41,741 bases of DNA from Nocardiopsis kunsanensis DSM 44524 (GCF_000340965.1 NZ_ANAY01000005.1:1-41741); one strand, 5' to 3'; positions 10,901-19,671 are shown, numbered from the stretch's first letter. Notes: generated by a model not told the origin, from the sequence alone. Made by a program: numbers and translations.

Positions 10901-12004
10901 ATGAGGCTGAGCACCGCACCCCGGACCGATCACCTGGCCTTCGCCGCCGCCCTCGATCAGGCCCTCACCCGGCCGGAGAGCTCACACGTGTGGTCGCCCT
11001 ACTCCGTGGCCACGGTCCTGTCCCTGTTGGCCTCGGGCGCCCGCGAGCGCACCAGGGAAGAGCTGGTGTCCCTGGTGGGGAAGGATCTGCGCGGACACCT
11101 GGAGTCCCTGGACGAGGCCGCCGCACCCGAGGAGGGCCTGGACCTGTCCGCCCTCAACGGCCTCTACCCGCGCGCCGACCTCCCGCTGCGCCCGGATTTC
11201 CGGGGCCTGGTGCACGAACGGGTCGCCGCGGAGGTCGAGGCCGCCGACTTCCCCGGGGACGCCGAAGGGGTACGCACCCGCATCAACGCCCGGATCTCAC
11301 GGCTCACCCATGGGCTGATCGACGAACTCCTGCCGCCGGGGACGATCCACGCCGATGTGCGCTTCCTCCTGGTCAACGCGTTGTGGGTGGCCATGGCCTG
11401 GACCACCCCCTTCGAGATGGACCGCACCACGCAACGTCCCTTCCACACGCCCGGCGGACGGCGGGAGGTGGCGACCATGCACCGCAGCGAACGCCTGTCC
11501 CACGCCCGAGCACGCGGATGGTCGATGGTGAGCCTGGAGGGCGGACACGGGCTCAGCCTGGACCTGTTCCTGCCCGACGACCGGTCCCCCACCCCGCCCC
11601 CGCTACGGGCCGCGGACCTCGGAGCGCTCTACGGGGGCCGCGCACAACAGCAGGTGGAGCTGGCCCTGCCCCGGTTCATGGTGCAGACCGACACCTCTCT
11701 CCTGGAGCCCCTGGCCGAGCTCGGCGTGCACGAGGCCGTCTCGGACCGGGCCCGCTTCGACGGCATCAGCGAGGCCCCGCTCAAGGTCGACGCGATGCTG
11801 CACCAGTCGGTGTTGCGTGTGGACGAGAAGGGCGCCGAAGGGGCCGCGGCGACCGCAGCGATGCTGGTGATGTCGGGGATGGTGCCGACGCCTCCGGTGG
11901 CCTTCACCGTCGACCGCCCGTTCGTGTTCGCGCTCCGCCGCCGCGGGGCGCTGCTGTTCCTGGGGCGGGTGAGCGATCCGGTCGACCCGGGTCCGGCTCG
12001 CTGA
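10901..12004 (+). CDS. Serpin (serine protease inhibitor), thermopin-like
   Basis: 367 residues, full-length serpin fold. Landmarks are SSHVWSPYSVATVLSLLASGA near the N-terminus, FLLVNALWVAMAWTTPFE in the shutter region, and LALPRFMVQTDTSLLEPLAELGV. The reactive-loop hinge EKGAEGAAAT (residues 309-318) is rich in small residues, as in inhibitory serpins. The ending FTVDRPFVFALRRRGALL with LGRVSDP is the serpin signature. No signal peptide is seen, so it should act inside the cell or be released by lysis. P1 cannot be fixed; Met and Ser residues lie at the expected distance. The ATG has GAGGAAGG 5 nt upstream, and TACGCT at 10861-10866 is a likely -10 box. Thermobifida fusca, a relative, encodes the serpin thermopin (from memory). 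Confidence 0.95.
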   Translation: MRLSTAPRTDHLAFAAALDQALTRPESSHVWSPYSVATVLSLLASGARERTREELVSLVGKDLRGHLESLDEAAAPEEGLDLSALNGLYPRADLPLRPDFRGLVHERVAAEVEAADFPGDAEGVRTRINARISRLTHGLIDELLPPGTIHADVRFLLVNALWVAMAWTTPFEMDRTTQRPFHTPGGRREVATMHRSERLSHARARGWSMVSLEGGHGLSLDLFLPDDRSPTPPPLRAADLGALYGGRAQQQVELALPRFMVQTDTSLLEPLAELGVHEAVSDRARFDGISEAPLKVDAMLHQSVLRVDEKGAEGAAATAAMLVMSGMVPTPPVAFTVDRPFVFALRRRGALLFLGRVSDPVDPGPAR

Positions 12005-12044
12005 GGACCGGCACGCGCACCGGAGGGCTCCCCGCCCCGGCGGT

Positions 12045-12785
12045 TCAGGTGTCGAAGACCTCGAAGACGGTCGCCAGGGGAACCCCGGCCAGGCGTCCGG
12101 CCTCCGCGGCCGCCTCAGGCAGGAACGAGCGGTGGTCCCAGCCTTCCAGGGCGGCCATGTAGGCCTCGTGGGAGTCGAGGGAGGCCACCCCGGCGGCCAG
12201 GTCCTCCTCCGACAGTTCGACGTAGTGGGTGGGTCCGGGCGCCGCGCCGAAGGCGGCGAACCGGACCCCTTGCCACGGTTGCGCACCGTCGGCGAGCTGG
12301 TCCCGGAAGACCCACCGGTTGGCCGCATCGCGTACCGCGTCCAGCAGTGCGGGGCCCAGGACCCGGTGGTCGGCGTGGTTGAAGAACGGTGCGCCTGCGA
12401 AGTGTTCGCGGAAGTTGATGGAGACCACCACGTCGGGGCGGTGCCGCCTGATCGCCTCGGCCAGGGCGCGGCGCAGCGGCAACCCGTACTCCAGGGTGCC
12501 GTCGGGGAAGTCGAGGAACTCCACGGCCGAGGCGCCGACCACGGCCGCCGAGGCCCGCTGCTCGGCCATACGCACCGGTGCGCACTCCTGGGGTGCGAGG
12601 GTGTCGATGCCGGCCTCGCCCTTGGTCACGAGGAGTTCGACGACGTCCTTGCCCTGCCGGGTCCACCGGGCCAGGGCGGAGGAGGTGCCGAACTCCAGGT
12701 CGTCGGGGTGGGCCACCACTGCCAGGGCCTTCTGCCAGTCCTCCGGCAGGGGCCGGGGGGCGCTGTCGTCCGTGCTCTGAGTCAT
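12045..12785 (-). CDS. PIG-L/LmbE family zinc deacetylase
   Basis: 246 residues. The LmbE/PIG-L signature AHPDDLEF (His 26, Asp 28, Asp 29) and the second metal motif NHADHR (His 137, His 140) are both present, giving a complete Zn2+ site for N-deacetylation of an N-acetylglucosaminyl or similar substrate. MshB, Mca and BshB belong to the same superfamily, but I see no feature that places this one in the mycothiol pathway. There is no Shine-Dalgarno site; TAGGCT (12792-12797, minus strand) stands 6 nt before the ATG, fitting a leaderless mRNA. It follows the DUF3710 gene on the same strand with a 43-nt gap. Confidence 0.93.
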   Translation of the reverse strand: MTQSTDDSAPRPLPEDWQKALAVVAHPDDLEFGTSSALARWTRQGKDVVELLVTKGEAGIDTLAPQECAPVRMAEQRASAAVVGASAVEFLDFPDGTLEYGLPLRRALAEAIRRHRPDVVVSINFREHFAGAPFFNHADHRVLGPALLDAVRDAANRWVFRDQLADGAQPWQGVRFAAFGAAPGPTHYVELSEEDLAAGVASLDSHEAYMAALEGWDHRSFLPEAAAEAGRLAGVPLATVFEVFDT

Positions 12786-12791
12786 GGCCCG

Positions 12792-12797
12792 AGCCTA
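12792..12797 (-). promoter_or_regulatory. Putative leaderless -10 box of the PIG-L gene
   Basis: TAGGCT on the minus strand, 6 nt before the ATG at 12785, with no ribosome site present. The same hexamer precedes dut. No clear -35. Confidence 0.5.
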
Positions 12798-12828
12798 CGG
12801 AAACCGGCGCTCCCCCGACAGGACCCCG

Positions 12829-13674
12829 TCAGCTCCGGGAGGGCGGTTCCCCGGCCGTGCCGGAACTGGGCGAACCGTTCGGGGAGCGGCCCGCATTGCC
12901 CTTCTGGGCGGTCTGCTGCGCCGAACGCTGCGCGGCGGCCTCGGCCATCTTGTCCTGGATCTCCTTGGGCACGGTGATCGGCAGCATCTCGTTGGGCGGC
13001 GCGGGCTGGTCCCCGCGCACCACGACGATGCCGGCGAACATCCGCTCGGCCTCGGCCATCATCTCGGGTTTGGAGGCGCCCTCGCCCCGGATGACACCGC
13101 GCAGTACCCAGCGGGGTCCGTCCACACCGATGAAGCGCACACGCTGACCGAGCTGCTTGCCCTCCTCGTTGGTGCGTCCCTTGACCGGTACCAGGGCCCT
13201 CAGCTCGGCCCCGAAGGGACCCTCGTGGTCCTCGACCCGGCCGCCCTGCTGCGTGACCTGCCCGCGCAGTTCCTCACGCATCTCGTCCCACAGACCGGAG
13301 GACTTGGGTGCGGCGAAGGGCTGGACCTGCAGTGAGGTCCGGCCCCGCACCAGCGTGATACCGATGATGCGCTGTTTGCCCTGCTTGTCCTTGGCCACGT
13401 TGACCTGGATGTCGGATCCCTGGTCCATGGGCACCCTCATGCTGCCCAGGTCCATGCGCTGGGACTCGGGGGCGTCCTCGCTCTCGTCCCAGGGGCCGGT
13501 CGCACGGTGGCGGTCCTCCCCCTTGACCGGCTCGGACCGGGCCCTCTCGGGTGTGATCTCGTTCTCGAAGGAGACGGCCCCGGCCGCCCCTTCCTGCTTC
13601 GACGGCGACGGCTCGGGGGCCGGTGCGGCCTCTCTGCCGGTACCCTGGTCCTTCTTCTTACGGCGTCCGAACAC
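12829..13674 (-). CDS. DUF3710 family protein
   Basis: 281 residues, conserved actinobacterial cytoplasmic protein. A basic start (VFGRRKKKD) and a disordered Pro/Glu-rich stretch precede the DUF3710 core from about residue 70: GPWDESEDAPESQRMDLGSM, DIQVNVAKDKQGKQRIIGIT, LQVQPFAAPKSSGLWDEMR and RFIGVDGPRWVLRGVIRG. The last 60 residues are low-complexity (Ala/Gln/Ser). GTG 13674 is the start because GGAGAGG lies just upstream and homologues begin with the FGRRKK motif. It is found beside dut in mycobacteria as well (Rv2696c/Rv2697c, from memory). It probably forms an operon with dut. No function is established that I know of. Confidence 0.9.
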   Translation of the reverse strand: MFGRRKKKDQGTGREAAPAPEPSPSKQEGAAGAVSFENEITPERARSEPVKGEDRHRATGPWDESEDAPESQRMDLGSMRVPMDQGSDIQVNVAKDKQGKQRIIGITLVRGRTSLQVQPFAAPKSSGLWDEMREELRGQVTQQGGRVEDHEGPFGAELRALVPVKGRTNEEGKQLGQRVRFIGVDGPRWVLRGVIRGEGASKPEMMAEAERMFAGIVVVRGDQPAPPNEMLPITVPKEIQDKMAEAAAQRSAQQTAQKGNAGRSPNGSPSSGTAGEPPSRS

Positions 13675-13775
13675 GCCTTCACCTCTCCAGCTCTCAGGTC
13701 GGGCCCGGCTGGTCACCGGGGCCGGTCCCCGTCCGGCGGACCGGGCATCCACCGTTCAGGGCCCGGGGGCTCGTG

Positions 13776-14252
13776 TCATCCCTGTGCGGTGTGGCCCCCG
13801 GTCGATCCGAAACCTCCCGCTCCCCGCTCGGTGTCGGGCAGGGCGTCGGCCTCCACGAACTCGGCCCGTTCCACGCGCTGGATCACCAGCTGGGCGATCC
13901 GGTCCCCGCGCTCGAACTTGACGGGGGTGTGCGCGTCGGTGTTGAGCAGAGTCACTCGGATCTGGCCCCGGTACCCGGCGTCGACGGTTCCTGGCGCGTT
14001 GACGATCGTGACACCGTGGCGCGCGGCCAACCCGGAGCGCGGGTGGACGAAGGCCGCGTACCCCTGCGGCAGCGCAATGGCCAGACCGGTGGGCAGGGTG
14101 GCCCGCTCCCCCGGTTCGAGGACGGCGTCCACGGTCGTGCGCAGGTCGGCACCTGCGTCACCGTCGTGGGCGTACTCGGGGAGGGGAAGGCCGGGATCGA
14201 TCCGGTGGACCGTGATCGGGATCGGACCCTCTTCCATCGATGTGCTACTCAC
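13776..14252 (-). CDS. dut: dUTP diphosphatase (dUTPase)
   Basis: Homotrimeric enzyme hydrolysing dUTP to dUMP and PPi, keeping uracil out of DNA and feeding dTMP synthesis. All five dUTPase motifs are present in 158 residues: DAGADLR (32-38), [10 protein letters not shown] (71-80), [15 protein letters not shown] with the catalytic Asp 91, [10 protein letters not shown] (114-123), and the C-terminal arm [10 protein letters not shown] (143-152) that closes over the substrate. The start is GTG 14252; there is no convincing ribosome site, but TAGGCT lies 8 nt upstream (14261-14266), suggesting a leaderless or near-leaderless message. The downstream gene on the same strand encodes DUF3710. Confidence 0.97.
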   Translation of the reverse strand: MSSTSMEEGPIPITVHRIDPGLPLPEYAHDGDAGADLRTTVDAVLEPGERATLPTGLAIALPQGYAAFVHPRSGLAARHGVTIVNAPGTVDAGYRGQIRVTLLNTDAHTPVKFERGDRIAQLVIQRVERAEFVEADALPDTERGAGGFGSTGGHTAQG

Positions 14253-14260
14253 ATCCGCCG

Positions 14261-14266
14261 AGCCTA
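14261..14266 (-). promoter_or_regulatory. Putative -10 box of dut
   Basis: TAGGCT on the minus strand, 8 nt before the GTG start; the same hexamer as before the PIG-L gene. No obvious -35 hexamer. Confidence 0.5.
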
Positions 14267-14299
14267 TCGGTCCCGGTACAGCCGACCGGTACGAACAGC

Positions 14300-14331
14300 G
14301 GGGCCGGAGCGCTCGTGACCGCCCCGGCCCC
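14300..14331 (-). terminator. Terminator of valS
   Basis: Arms GGGGCCGGAGCG (14300-14311) and CGCCCCGGCCCC (14320-14331) with one mismatch and an 8-nt loop, 9 nt beyond the valS stop codon. Confidence 0.8.
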
Positions 14332-14339
14332 TGGTGCCG

Positions 14340-16922
14340 TTACTGCTGCTCCCCGGAGTCGGGCAGGCTCACCTCGACGGTGAGTTCCTTTCCCTCGACC
14401 GGCTCGAGGTCGACGGCGGCGGCTCGGCCGGCCGCGGCCAGGTCACCGACGGCCGGACGGACCGCCTCGACCCGGTCACCGGCCACATGCACGTTCGCGA
14501 CCTCGGCGCGCATGGACAGCTTGGCCTCGGACTTGGCGCGGCGCACGTCGTGCAGCACCTCGGCGGTGGCAGCGAGCACGGCGGGGTCGCCGTCGGCGGC
14601 CAGGGCGCTGTACTCCTCGGCGTCGGGCCAGGGCTGACCATGCACCGAGCCCTCCCGCCACCAGCTCCAGACCTCCTCGGTCACGAAGGGCAGGAACGGC
14701 GAGAAGAGGCGGTGGAGCACGTCCAGGGCGATGAGCAGGGCCGCTCGGGCCGAGGCGCCCTCGGCGGACTCGGTGTCGTAGGCGCGGGCCTTGACCAACT
14801 CCAGGTAGTCGTCACAGAAGGCCCAGAAGAAACGCTCGGTACGTTCCAGGGCCCGTGTGTGGTCGAAGGACTGGAACGCGGTGGTGGCCTCGGCCACGAC
14901 CTCGGCCAGGGCGGCGAGCATCGCGCGGTCCAGGGGCTGGGTGACCTGGGCCGGTTCGGAGGTGGCCTCCCCGCTGCCCGCGACCGACATGACGAACTTG
15001 CTGGCGTTGAGGATCTTGATGGACAGGCGGCGCCCGATCTTCATCTGGCCCTCGTCCAGGGCGGTGTCGGTGCCCAGGCGGCCGTTGGCGGCCCAGTAGC
15101 GCACCGCGTCGGAGCTGTACTTCTCCAGCATCGCGACGGGCGTGACGACGTTGCCCTTGGACTTGGACATCTTCTTGCGGTCCGGGTCCAGGATCCAGCC
15201 GGACAAGCCGGTGGTGGACCAGGGCAGCGAGTCGTGCTCGAAGTGGGCGCGCACGACCGTGGAGAACAGCCACGTACGGATGATGTCCTGGCCCTGGGGG
15301 CGGAAGTCCATCGGGAAGACCCTCCCGAAGAGGTCTTCGTCCCGTTCCCAGCCGGAGGCGATCTGCGGCGAGAGCGAAGAGGTCGCCCAGGTGTCCATGA
15401 CGTCGGGGTCGCCGGTGAACCCGCCGGGCATGCCGCGCTGCTCCTCGGTGTAGCCGGCCGGGGCCTGCGAGCTCGGGTCGATCGGGAGCTGGTCCTCGGT
15501 GGGCACGAGCGGCTCGTCGTAGCGCGGGTTGCCGTCGCCGTCGAGCGGATACCAGACGGGGAAGGGCACGCCGAAGAAGCGCTGGCGGCTGATGAGCCAG
15601 TCGCCGTTGAGGCCCTCGACCCAGTTCTCGTAGCGCTGGCGCATGTGGTCGGGGTGCCAGACCAACTCGCGGCCGCGCTGGATGAGCTGGGCGCGCAGGT
15701 CCTCGTCACGGCCGCCGTTGCGGATGTACCACTGGCGGGTGGTGACGACCTCGAGGGGCTTGTCACCCTTCTCGTAGAACTTCACCGGGTGGGTGATGGG
15801 CGTGGGCTCCCCGACGAGGTCGCCGCTCTCGCCGAGCATCTCGACCATGCGCTCGCGTGCGGTGTGCACGGTGGCACCGACGAGCCTGTCGTAGGCCTCG
15901 CGGGCGGGGCCGGTCTGCAGGCCCTGGGGTGTGTCGGCCATGATGCGCCCGTCCCAGCCGATGATCGGACGGGTGGTGAGCTGGAGCTCGCGCCACCAGG
16001 TGACGTCGGTCGTGTCACCGAAGGTGCAGATCATGGCGATGCCCGACCCCTTCTCGGGGTCGGCGAGGCGGTGGGCCTCGACGGGCACCTCCACACCGAA
16101 GACGGGTGTGGTGACGGTGGTGCCGAACAGGTCCTTGTAACGCTCGTCGTCGGGGTGGGCGACCAGGGCCACGCACGCCGGGAGCAGCTCGGGGCGGGTG
16201 GTCTCGATGTGCACCGGGCTGCCGTCGGCCTTGTGGAAGGCGACCTTGTGGTAAGCGCTGGGACGCTCGCGGTCCTCGAGCTCGGCCTGGGCGACAGCGG
16301 TGCGGAAGGTCACGTCCCACAGTGTGGGCGCCTCGGCCATGTAGGCCTCACCTCGGGCCAGGTTGCGCAGGAAGGCGCGCTGGGCGGCGGCCCGGGAGGT
16401 GTCGTCGATGGTGGCGTAGGTGTACCGCCAGTCCACGCTCAGACCGAGGCGGCGCCAGATGGATTCGAAGACCTTCTCGTCCTCGGTGGTGAGGATGTCG
16501 CACAGCTCGATGAAGTTGCGCCGCGAGATCGGGATCTGCCGCTTGCGGTCGGGCTTTTCCGGCGGTTGGAAGTCCGGGTCGTAAGGGATCGACGGGTCGC
16601 AGCGCACTCCGTAGTAGTTCTGGACGCGGCGCTCGGTCGGCAGCCCGTTGTCGTCCCAGCCCATCGGGTAGAAGACGGCCTTGCCGTTCATGCGCTGGAA
16701 ACGCGCCACGGTGTCGGTGTGGGTGTAGGAGAACACGTGACCGATGTGCAGCGACCCCGAGACCGTGGGCGGAGGGGTGTCGATGGAGAAGACGTCCTCG
16801 CGGCCGGCGGTGCGGTCGAAATGGTAGACGCCGGACTCATCCCATACGTCGACCCACTTCGCCTCGATACCGTCCAGCGAAGGCTTGTCGGGCATGCGGA
16901 AGGAATGAGAGCGGTTGGTCAT
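14340..16922 (-). CDS. valS: Valine--tRNA ligase, archaeal-like type
   Basis: Class I aminoacyl-tRNA synthetase charging tRNA-Val, 860 residues. The HIGH motif is in [16 protein letters not shown] (59-62) and KMSKS in [15 protein letters not shown] (584-588). The editing (CP1) domain has [17 protein letters not shown]. The protein reads [20 protein letters not shown] where ordinary bacterial ValRS has a GMDHAGIATQ motif, and [14 protein letters not shown] instead of PPPNVTGSLHMGHA. This is the pattern of the archaeal/Rickettsia-type ValRS. The usual bacterial C-terminal coiled coil is not evident. The ATG has no ribosome site but TAACAT is 6 nt upstream. It may be the only ValRS or a second copy; the window cannot tell. 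Confidence 0.95.
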   Translation of the reverse strand: MTNRSHSFRMPDKPSLDGIEAKWVDVWDESGVYHFDRTAGREDVFSIDTPPPTVSGSLHIGHVFSYTHTDTVARFQRMNGKAVFYPMGWDDNGLPTERRVQNYYGVRCDPSIPYDPDFQPPEKPDRKRQIPISRRNFIELCDILTTEDEKVFESIWRRLGLSVDWRYTYATIDDTSRAAAQRAFLRNLARGEAYMAEAPTLWDVTFRTAVAQAELEDRERPSAYHKVAFHKADGSPVHIETTRPELLPACVALVAHPDDERYKDLFGTTVTTPVFGVEVPVEAHRLADPEKGSGIAMICTFGDTTDVTWWRELQLTTRPIIGWDGRIMADTPQGLQTGPAREAYDRLVGATVHTARERMVEMLGESGDLVGEPTPITHPVKFYEKGDKPLEVVTTRQWYIRNGGRDEDLRAQLIQRGRELVWHPDHMRQRYENWVEGLNGDWLISRQRFFGVPFPVWYPLDGDGNPRYDEPLVPTEDQLPIDPSSQAPAGYTEEQRGMPGGFTGDPDVMDTWATSSLSPQIASGWERDEDLFGRVFPMDFRPQGQDIIRTWLFSTVVRAHFEHDSLPWSTTGLSGWILDPDRKKMSKSKGNVVTPVAMLEKYSSDAVRYWAANGRLGTDTALDEGQMKIGRRLSIKILNASKFVMSVAGSGEATSEPAQVTQPLDRAMLAALAEVVAEATTAFQSFDHTRALERTERFFWAFCDDYLELVKARAYDTESAEGASARAALLIALDVLHRLFSPFLPFVTEEVWSWWREGSVHGQPWPDAEEYSALAADGDPAVLAATAEVLHDVRRAKSEAKLSMRAEVANVHVAGDRVEAVRPAVGDLAAAGRAAAVDLEPVEGKELTVEVSLPDSGEQQ

Positions 16923-16928
16923 GGCCCA

Positions 16929-16934
16929 ATGTTA
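16929..16934 (-). promoter_or_regulatory. Putative leaderless -10 box of valS
   Basis: TAACAT on the minus strand, followed by 6 nt and the valS ATG. This leaves no room for a T-box leader or a Shine-Dalgarno site. Confidence 0.55.
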
Positions 16935-17139
16935 GGGCCTGTTCGGCAGGCACTCGACCTGCTGCGCGAGCGGGAGCGTCCGCCGAAAAGGGCTCCGCCT
17001 CCCGCATGCGCACCAGAGCGTACCGGCGCGGCCCCCCACTGCGCCGTGACCGTCCCCGTGACAGGATTCGGTACGCAGAAGGTGTGCGGCCCTACCGTGC
17101 ACCATCGTTCAGGTACGAAGGAAACGGTGGACGATTCTG

Positions 17140-17418
17140 ATGGCTAAGAAGGACGGCGGTGAGCTCGCTCCGGCACTCATCGGTTTCGCGGCGGGTTTCG
17201 CGGCGGAGTTCGCCACGCGCAAGGCCCTGACCTTCGCGTGGACCCGTGCGACGGGTGAGGAGCCCCCCACGGACGTGGACTCGCCCGAGACCAGCCTGGG
17301 GCGCGCGTTGAGCTGGGCCGTCTTGGCCGGCGTGGGGGTCGAGGTGGCCCGTGTACTGGCCGTCCGTGCCGCCCGCAAGGGGGCCGGGGGTTCGCGCAGG
17401 GCGGAACTGGGTTCGTAG
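17140..17418 (+). CDS. DUF4235 small membrane protein
   Basis: 92 residues with two predicted membrane segments (PALIGFAAGFAAEFATRKAL and LSWAVLAGVGVEVARVLAV) joined by a charged loop (RATGEEPPTDVDSPETS), then a short basic tail. This matches the DUF4235 family of actinobacterial small membrane proteins. GGTGGA 7 nt before the ATG is an acceptable ribosome site. It is divergent from valS and convergent with the DUF4193 gene, separated from the latter by a strong hairpin. Function unknown. Confidence 0.82.
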   Translation: MAKKDGGELAPALIGFAAGFAAEFATRKALTFAWTRATGEEPPTDVDSPETSLGRALSWAVLAGVGVEVARVLAVRAARKGAGGSRRAELGS

Positions 17419-17441
17419 TGCCGCTCCCGAGGACGGCAGGC

Positions 17442-17492
17442 GTGGTGGACGGCTCACCGCACGGGTGACTCGTGCGGTCGGCCGTCCACCAC
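17442..17492. terminator. Strong bidirectional terminator between the DUF4235 and DUF4193 genes
   Basis: A two-part stem of 20 bp: a 12-bp outer stem (17442-17453 with 17481-17492) and an 8-bp inner stem ACCGCACG / CGTGCGGT (17456-17463 with 17471-17478), with a 7-nt loop. Confidence 0.85.
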
Positions 17493-17613
17493 CCTCGCCC
17501 GTGGACGTGGGGGCCGCCCCCATGGCTCTGCCGGCAGGGGGCGCCGGGGCGGGCCCGCCTCCATGTGCGCGCCCCACGGGTCGTGACCCCTGAGACGGCC
17601 CGTTCACGTCCGT

Positions 17614-17910
17614 TCAGACGCACTCCTTGCAGACCAACTGGCCCTTGCGCTGCACGGCGAGCTGGCTGCGGTGGTGCACCAGGAAGCAGCTGGAGCAGGT
17701 GAACTCGTCGGCCTGGCGGGGAAGCACGCGCACGGCGAGCTCCTCACCGGACAAGTCCGCTCCGGGCAGTTCCATCCCCTCGGCGACCTCATCGGGGTCG
17801 GCGTCGATGGTGCCGGTGCTCTTGTCTCCACGGCGAGACTGCAGTTCCTGGAGGCTGTCCTCGTTGATGTCCTCGTCAGTCTTGCGCGGGCTGTCGTAGT
17901 CGGTGGCCAT
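17614..17910 (-). CDS. DUF4193 zinc-ribbon-like protein
   Basis: 98 residues: acidic N-terminus MATDYDSPRKTDEDINEDSL, then ELPGADLSGEELAVRVLP, and a C-terminal four-cysteine metal site CSSCFLVHHRS ... CKEC (Cys 72, 75, 94, 97). This is the DUF4193 family, nearly universal in actinobacteria and near dut/suhB in mycobacteria (Rv2699c, from memory). GGAG about 10 nt before the ATG serves as ribosome site. The family is of unknown function; the ribbon suggests nucleic-acid or protein binding, which is inference. Its promoter must lie in the unusual 500-nt gap to the right. Confidence 0.93.
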   Translation of the reverse strand: MATDYDSPRKTDEDINEDSLQELQSRRGDKSTGTIDADPDEVAEGMELPGADLSGEELAVRVLPRQADEFTCSSCFLVHHRSQLAVQRKGQLVCKECV

Positions 17911-18414
17911 CTCTGCTTACTCCATCCCCCTCGTTCAATGCCTCGTCGCGCGGGTGTAACGCTCGAGAGACCTTGGTTTGTGCCCGGTCCGTCCGATGAG
18001 TTCTACCGATGTGGGTGGGCCGCGCCCCTCCCGGGTCATCGTCCACAGGTCAGCGGCATGACCACGGGCCCGTGGCCGGAGGCGGCCACGTGAGGTGGTC
18101 GTGCCCGCTACCAGTCGATTGAGTACTACCCAACGCCGAGCTCCCCGTAGACGTGGAAAGTCCGTTTCCTCCCACAGTGGAAGAATCGCGGAATTCTGCC
18201 TCCGGTGTGGGCAAAAACCAAGACATGCCCACGTCAGGAGGGATTCCCTCCGTGTCCACGCCCGGGGAAGCATACCCACCCATGGTCCACGCTCGTGACA
18301 CGGGTGTGCGTGTCGTCGGACACGTATAGATACCACGAAGTGCGGACTCATGCAGCCTCGCTCCGCACCTGGTAACGACCGGGTTGCGATGCCGTCCGAA
18401 GACGGCCACGGACG
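17911..18414. other. Long non-coding gap with many small palindromes
   Basis: 504 nt between the DUF4193 gene and the histidine kinase stop; part of it (about 18120-18340) is clearly less GC-rich than its surroundings. It has GGAAA/TTTCC at 18156-18170, GTGGGCA/TGCCCAC at 18207-18232, GGAGGG-att-CCCTCC at 18237-18251, CGTGTC-gtcg-GACACG at 18309-18324 and GTAT-ag-ATAC at 18325-18334. Open frames here have low third-position GC and do not look coding. It contains the DUF4193 promoter region and perhaps a structured RNA. Confidence 0.5.
18391..18406 (-). terminator. UUCG-loop terminator of the two-component operon
   Basis: Read on the minus strand: GCCGTC-TTCG-GACGGC, a 6-bp stem closed by a very stable UUCG tetraloop, about 10 nt after the histidine kinase stop codon. 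No T-tract. Confidence 0.65.
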
Positions 18415-19671
18415 TCAACGCCGGTCGGTCGCCTCCGCCGGGGCCGCGGGCAGACACACGGTGACGACCAGACCCCCGCCGGCGCGCGGCCAGGCGGTCA
18501 CCGAACCCTCGTGGGCACGCACGACCGAACGCACGATGGACATCCCCAGACCGGAGCTGCGCCCGGACCCGACCCGGTTGCCGGTCCCCCGTCGGAAGGG
18601 TTCGAAGAGGCCCTCGATCTCGTAGGCGGGGATCACCTTTCCGGAGTTCTCCACCTGTACCGCGGGCATGCCTTCGTAGAGTCCGCTGCGGATGGTGATC
18701 TCGCCGTCGTCCACGTTGTACTTGAGGGCGTTCTCCACGAGGTTGGCCACGAGGCGTTCCAGCAGCACGGGATCGCCCACCACGGCAGCGGCCCGCAGGT
18801 CGCGGCGGAGGGTCAGGCCCGAGCCCTCGATCTCCCCGGAGAGCTGGCTCAGGACGGTTCCCGCGACCTCCTCCAGGTCCACCCGGGCCCGCACCTCGAG
18901 CTCGCGGTCGCTCTTGGCCAGGAACAACAGGCCGTCGATGAGGCGCTCGTGGCGCGCGTTGGTCTCCATCAGGGTCTGGCCGACGCTCTTGAGGTCGGAG
19001 GAGACGTCCGGGGCGCTGAGGGCCACCTCCAGGAGGGTGCGGTTGATCGCCAGGGGCGTACGCAACTCGTGTGAGGCGTTGGCCACGAACCGGCGCTGGC
19101 CGTCGAAGGCCCGGTCCAGGCGTTCGAGCATGCCGTCGAAGGTGTCGGCGAGCTCACGGATCTCGTCGTCGGGCCCGGAGAGGGCGATGCGTTCGTGCAG
19201 GGAGCGTTCGGACAGGCGTCTGGCGATGCGGGTGATCTTCTGCAACGGCGACAGGGCGCGCCCGGCCACGGCGTAACCCAGCCCGACGGCGAGCAGGCCG
19301 ACCAGGAACAGGGCCAGCAGCGAGAAACGCGTGACGTGGTTGAGGACCTCTTCGATGAGGTCGCTGTGGGCCAGCAGCTCGGCGGCGCTGTCCTCCACCA
19401 GCAGGGCGTTGAGCAGCAACGCCACGACGAGGTAGTTGACCAGGACCAGCACCGAGCCCGCAGCGAAGAACAGCATCCCGTAGATGAGGGTGAGTCGGGC
19501 GCGCAGGCTGAGGTTGTCGGTGAAACGGTGCACGCGCTCCATGGGCCGGGAAGAGGTGCGCTGCTTGCCCTCCTCCCCCGCCGAGGCCGGCTCGTTGAGC
19601 CTGCGCCAGGTACCGGTGTCGCCGGGGCGGGTGGGTTCGACCTGCCCCGGTTCGGCGTCCTCCGGTCTCAC
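18415..19671 (-). CDS. cutS: Sensor histidine kinase, CutS-like
   Basis: 418 residues. A 55-residue cytoplasmic N-terminus leads to two membrane helices (about 62-90 and 115-137) with a short external loop, a HAMP linker, the dimerisation/phosphoacceptor helix FVANASHELRTPLAIN (His 201), and an HATPase domain with N box NLVENALKYN (310-319) and GLGMSIV (374-380). The G1 box is VENSGKVIP, not the textbook DxGxG. The external loop has no cysteine, whereas Streptomyces CutS is described as having conserved extracellular cysteines (from memory). The start GTG overlaps the regulator's TGA (GTGA), so the pair is translationally coupled. The CutS assignment rests on gene order and similarity and is moderately sure. 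Confidence 0.85.
   Translation of the reverse strand: MRPEDAEPGQVEPTRPGDTGTWRRLNEPASAGEEGKQRTSSRPMERVHRFTDNLSLRARLTLIYGMLFFAAGSVLVLVNYLVVALLLNALLVEDSAAELLAHSDLIEEVLNHVTRFSLLALFLVGLLAVGLGYAVAGRALSPLQKITRIARRLSERSLHERIALSGPDDEIRELADTFDGMLERLDRAFDGQRRFVANASHELRTPLAINRTLLEVALSAPDVSSDLKSVGQTLMETNARHERLIDGLLFLAKSDRELEVRARVDLEEVAGTVLSQLSGEIEGSGLTLRRDLRAAAVVGDPVLLERLVANLVENALKYNVDDGEITIRSGLYEGMPAVQVENSGKVIPAYEIEGLFEPFRRGTGNRVGSGRSSGLGMSIVRSVVRAHEGSVTAWPRAGGGLVVTVCLPAAPAEATDRR

Noticed and set aside
16923..17139. T-box riboswitch upstream of valS
   Set aside because: No T-box sequence or stem arrangement is visible, and the likely -10 box is only 6 nt from the ATG.
14334..17147. 937-codon plus-strand open frame opposite valS
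   Set aside because: Antisense of valS; no domain, no ribosome site, and it runs into the real valS promoter and the DUF4235 gene start.
18050..18226. 58-codon minus-strand ORF starting MSWFLPTPEAEF
   Set aside because: Low third-position GC, no ribosome site at the right distance, and it lies in the palindrome-rich gap; not credible without conservation.
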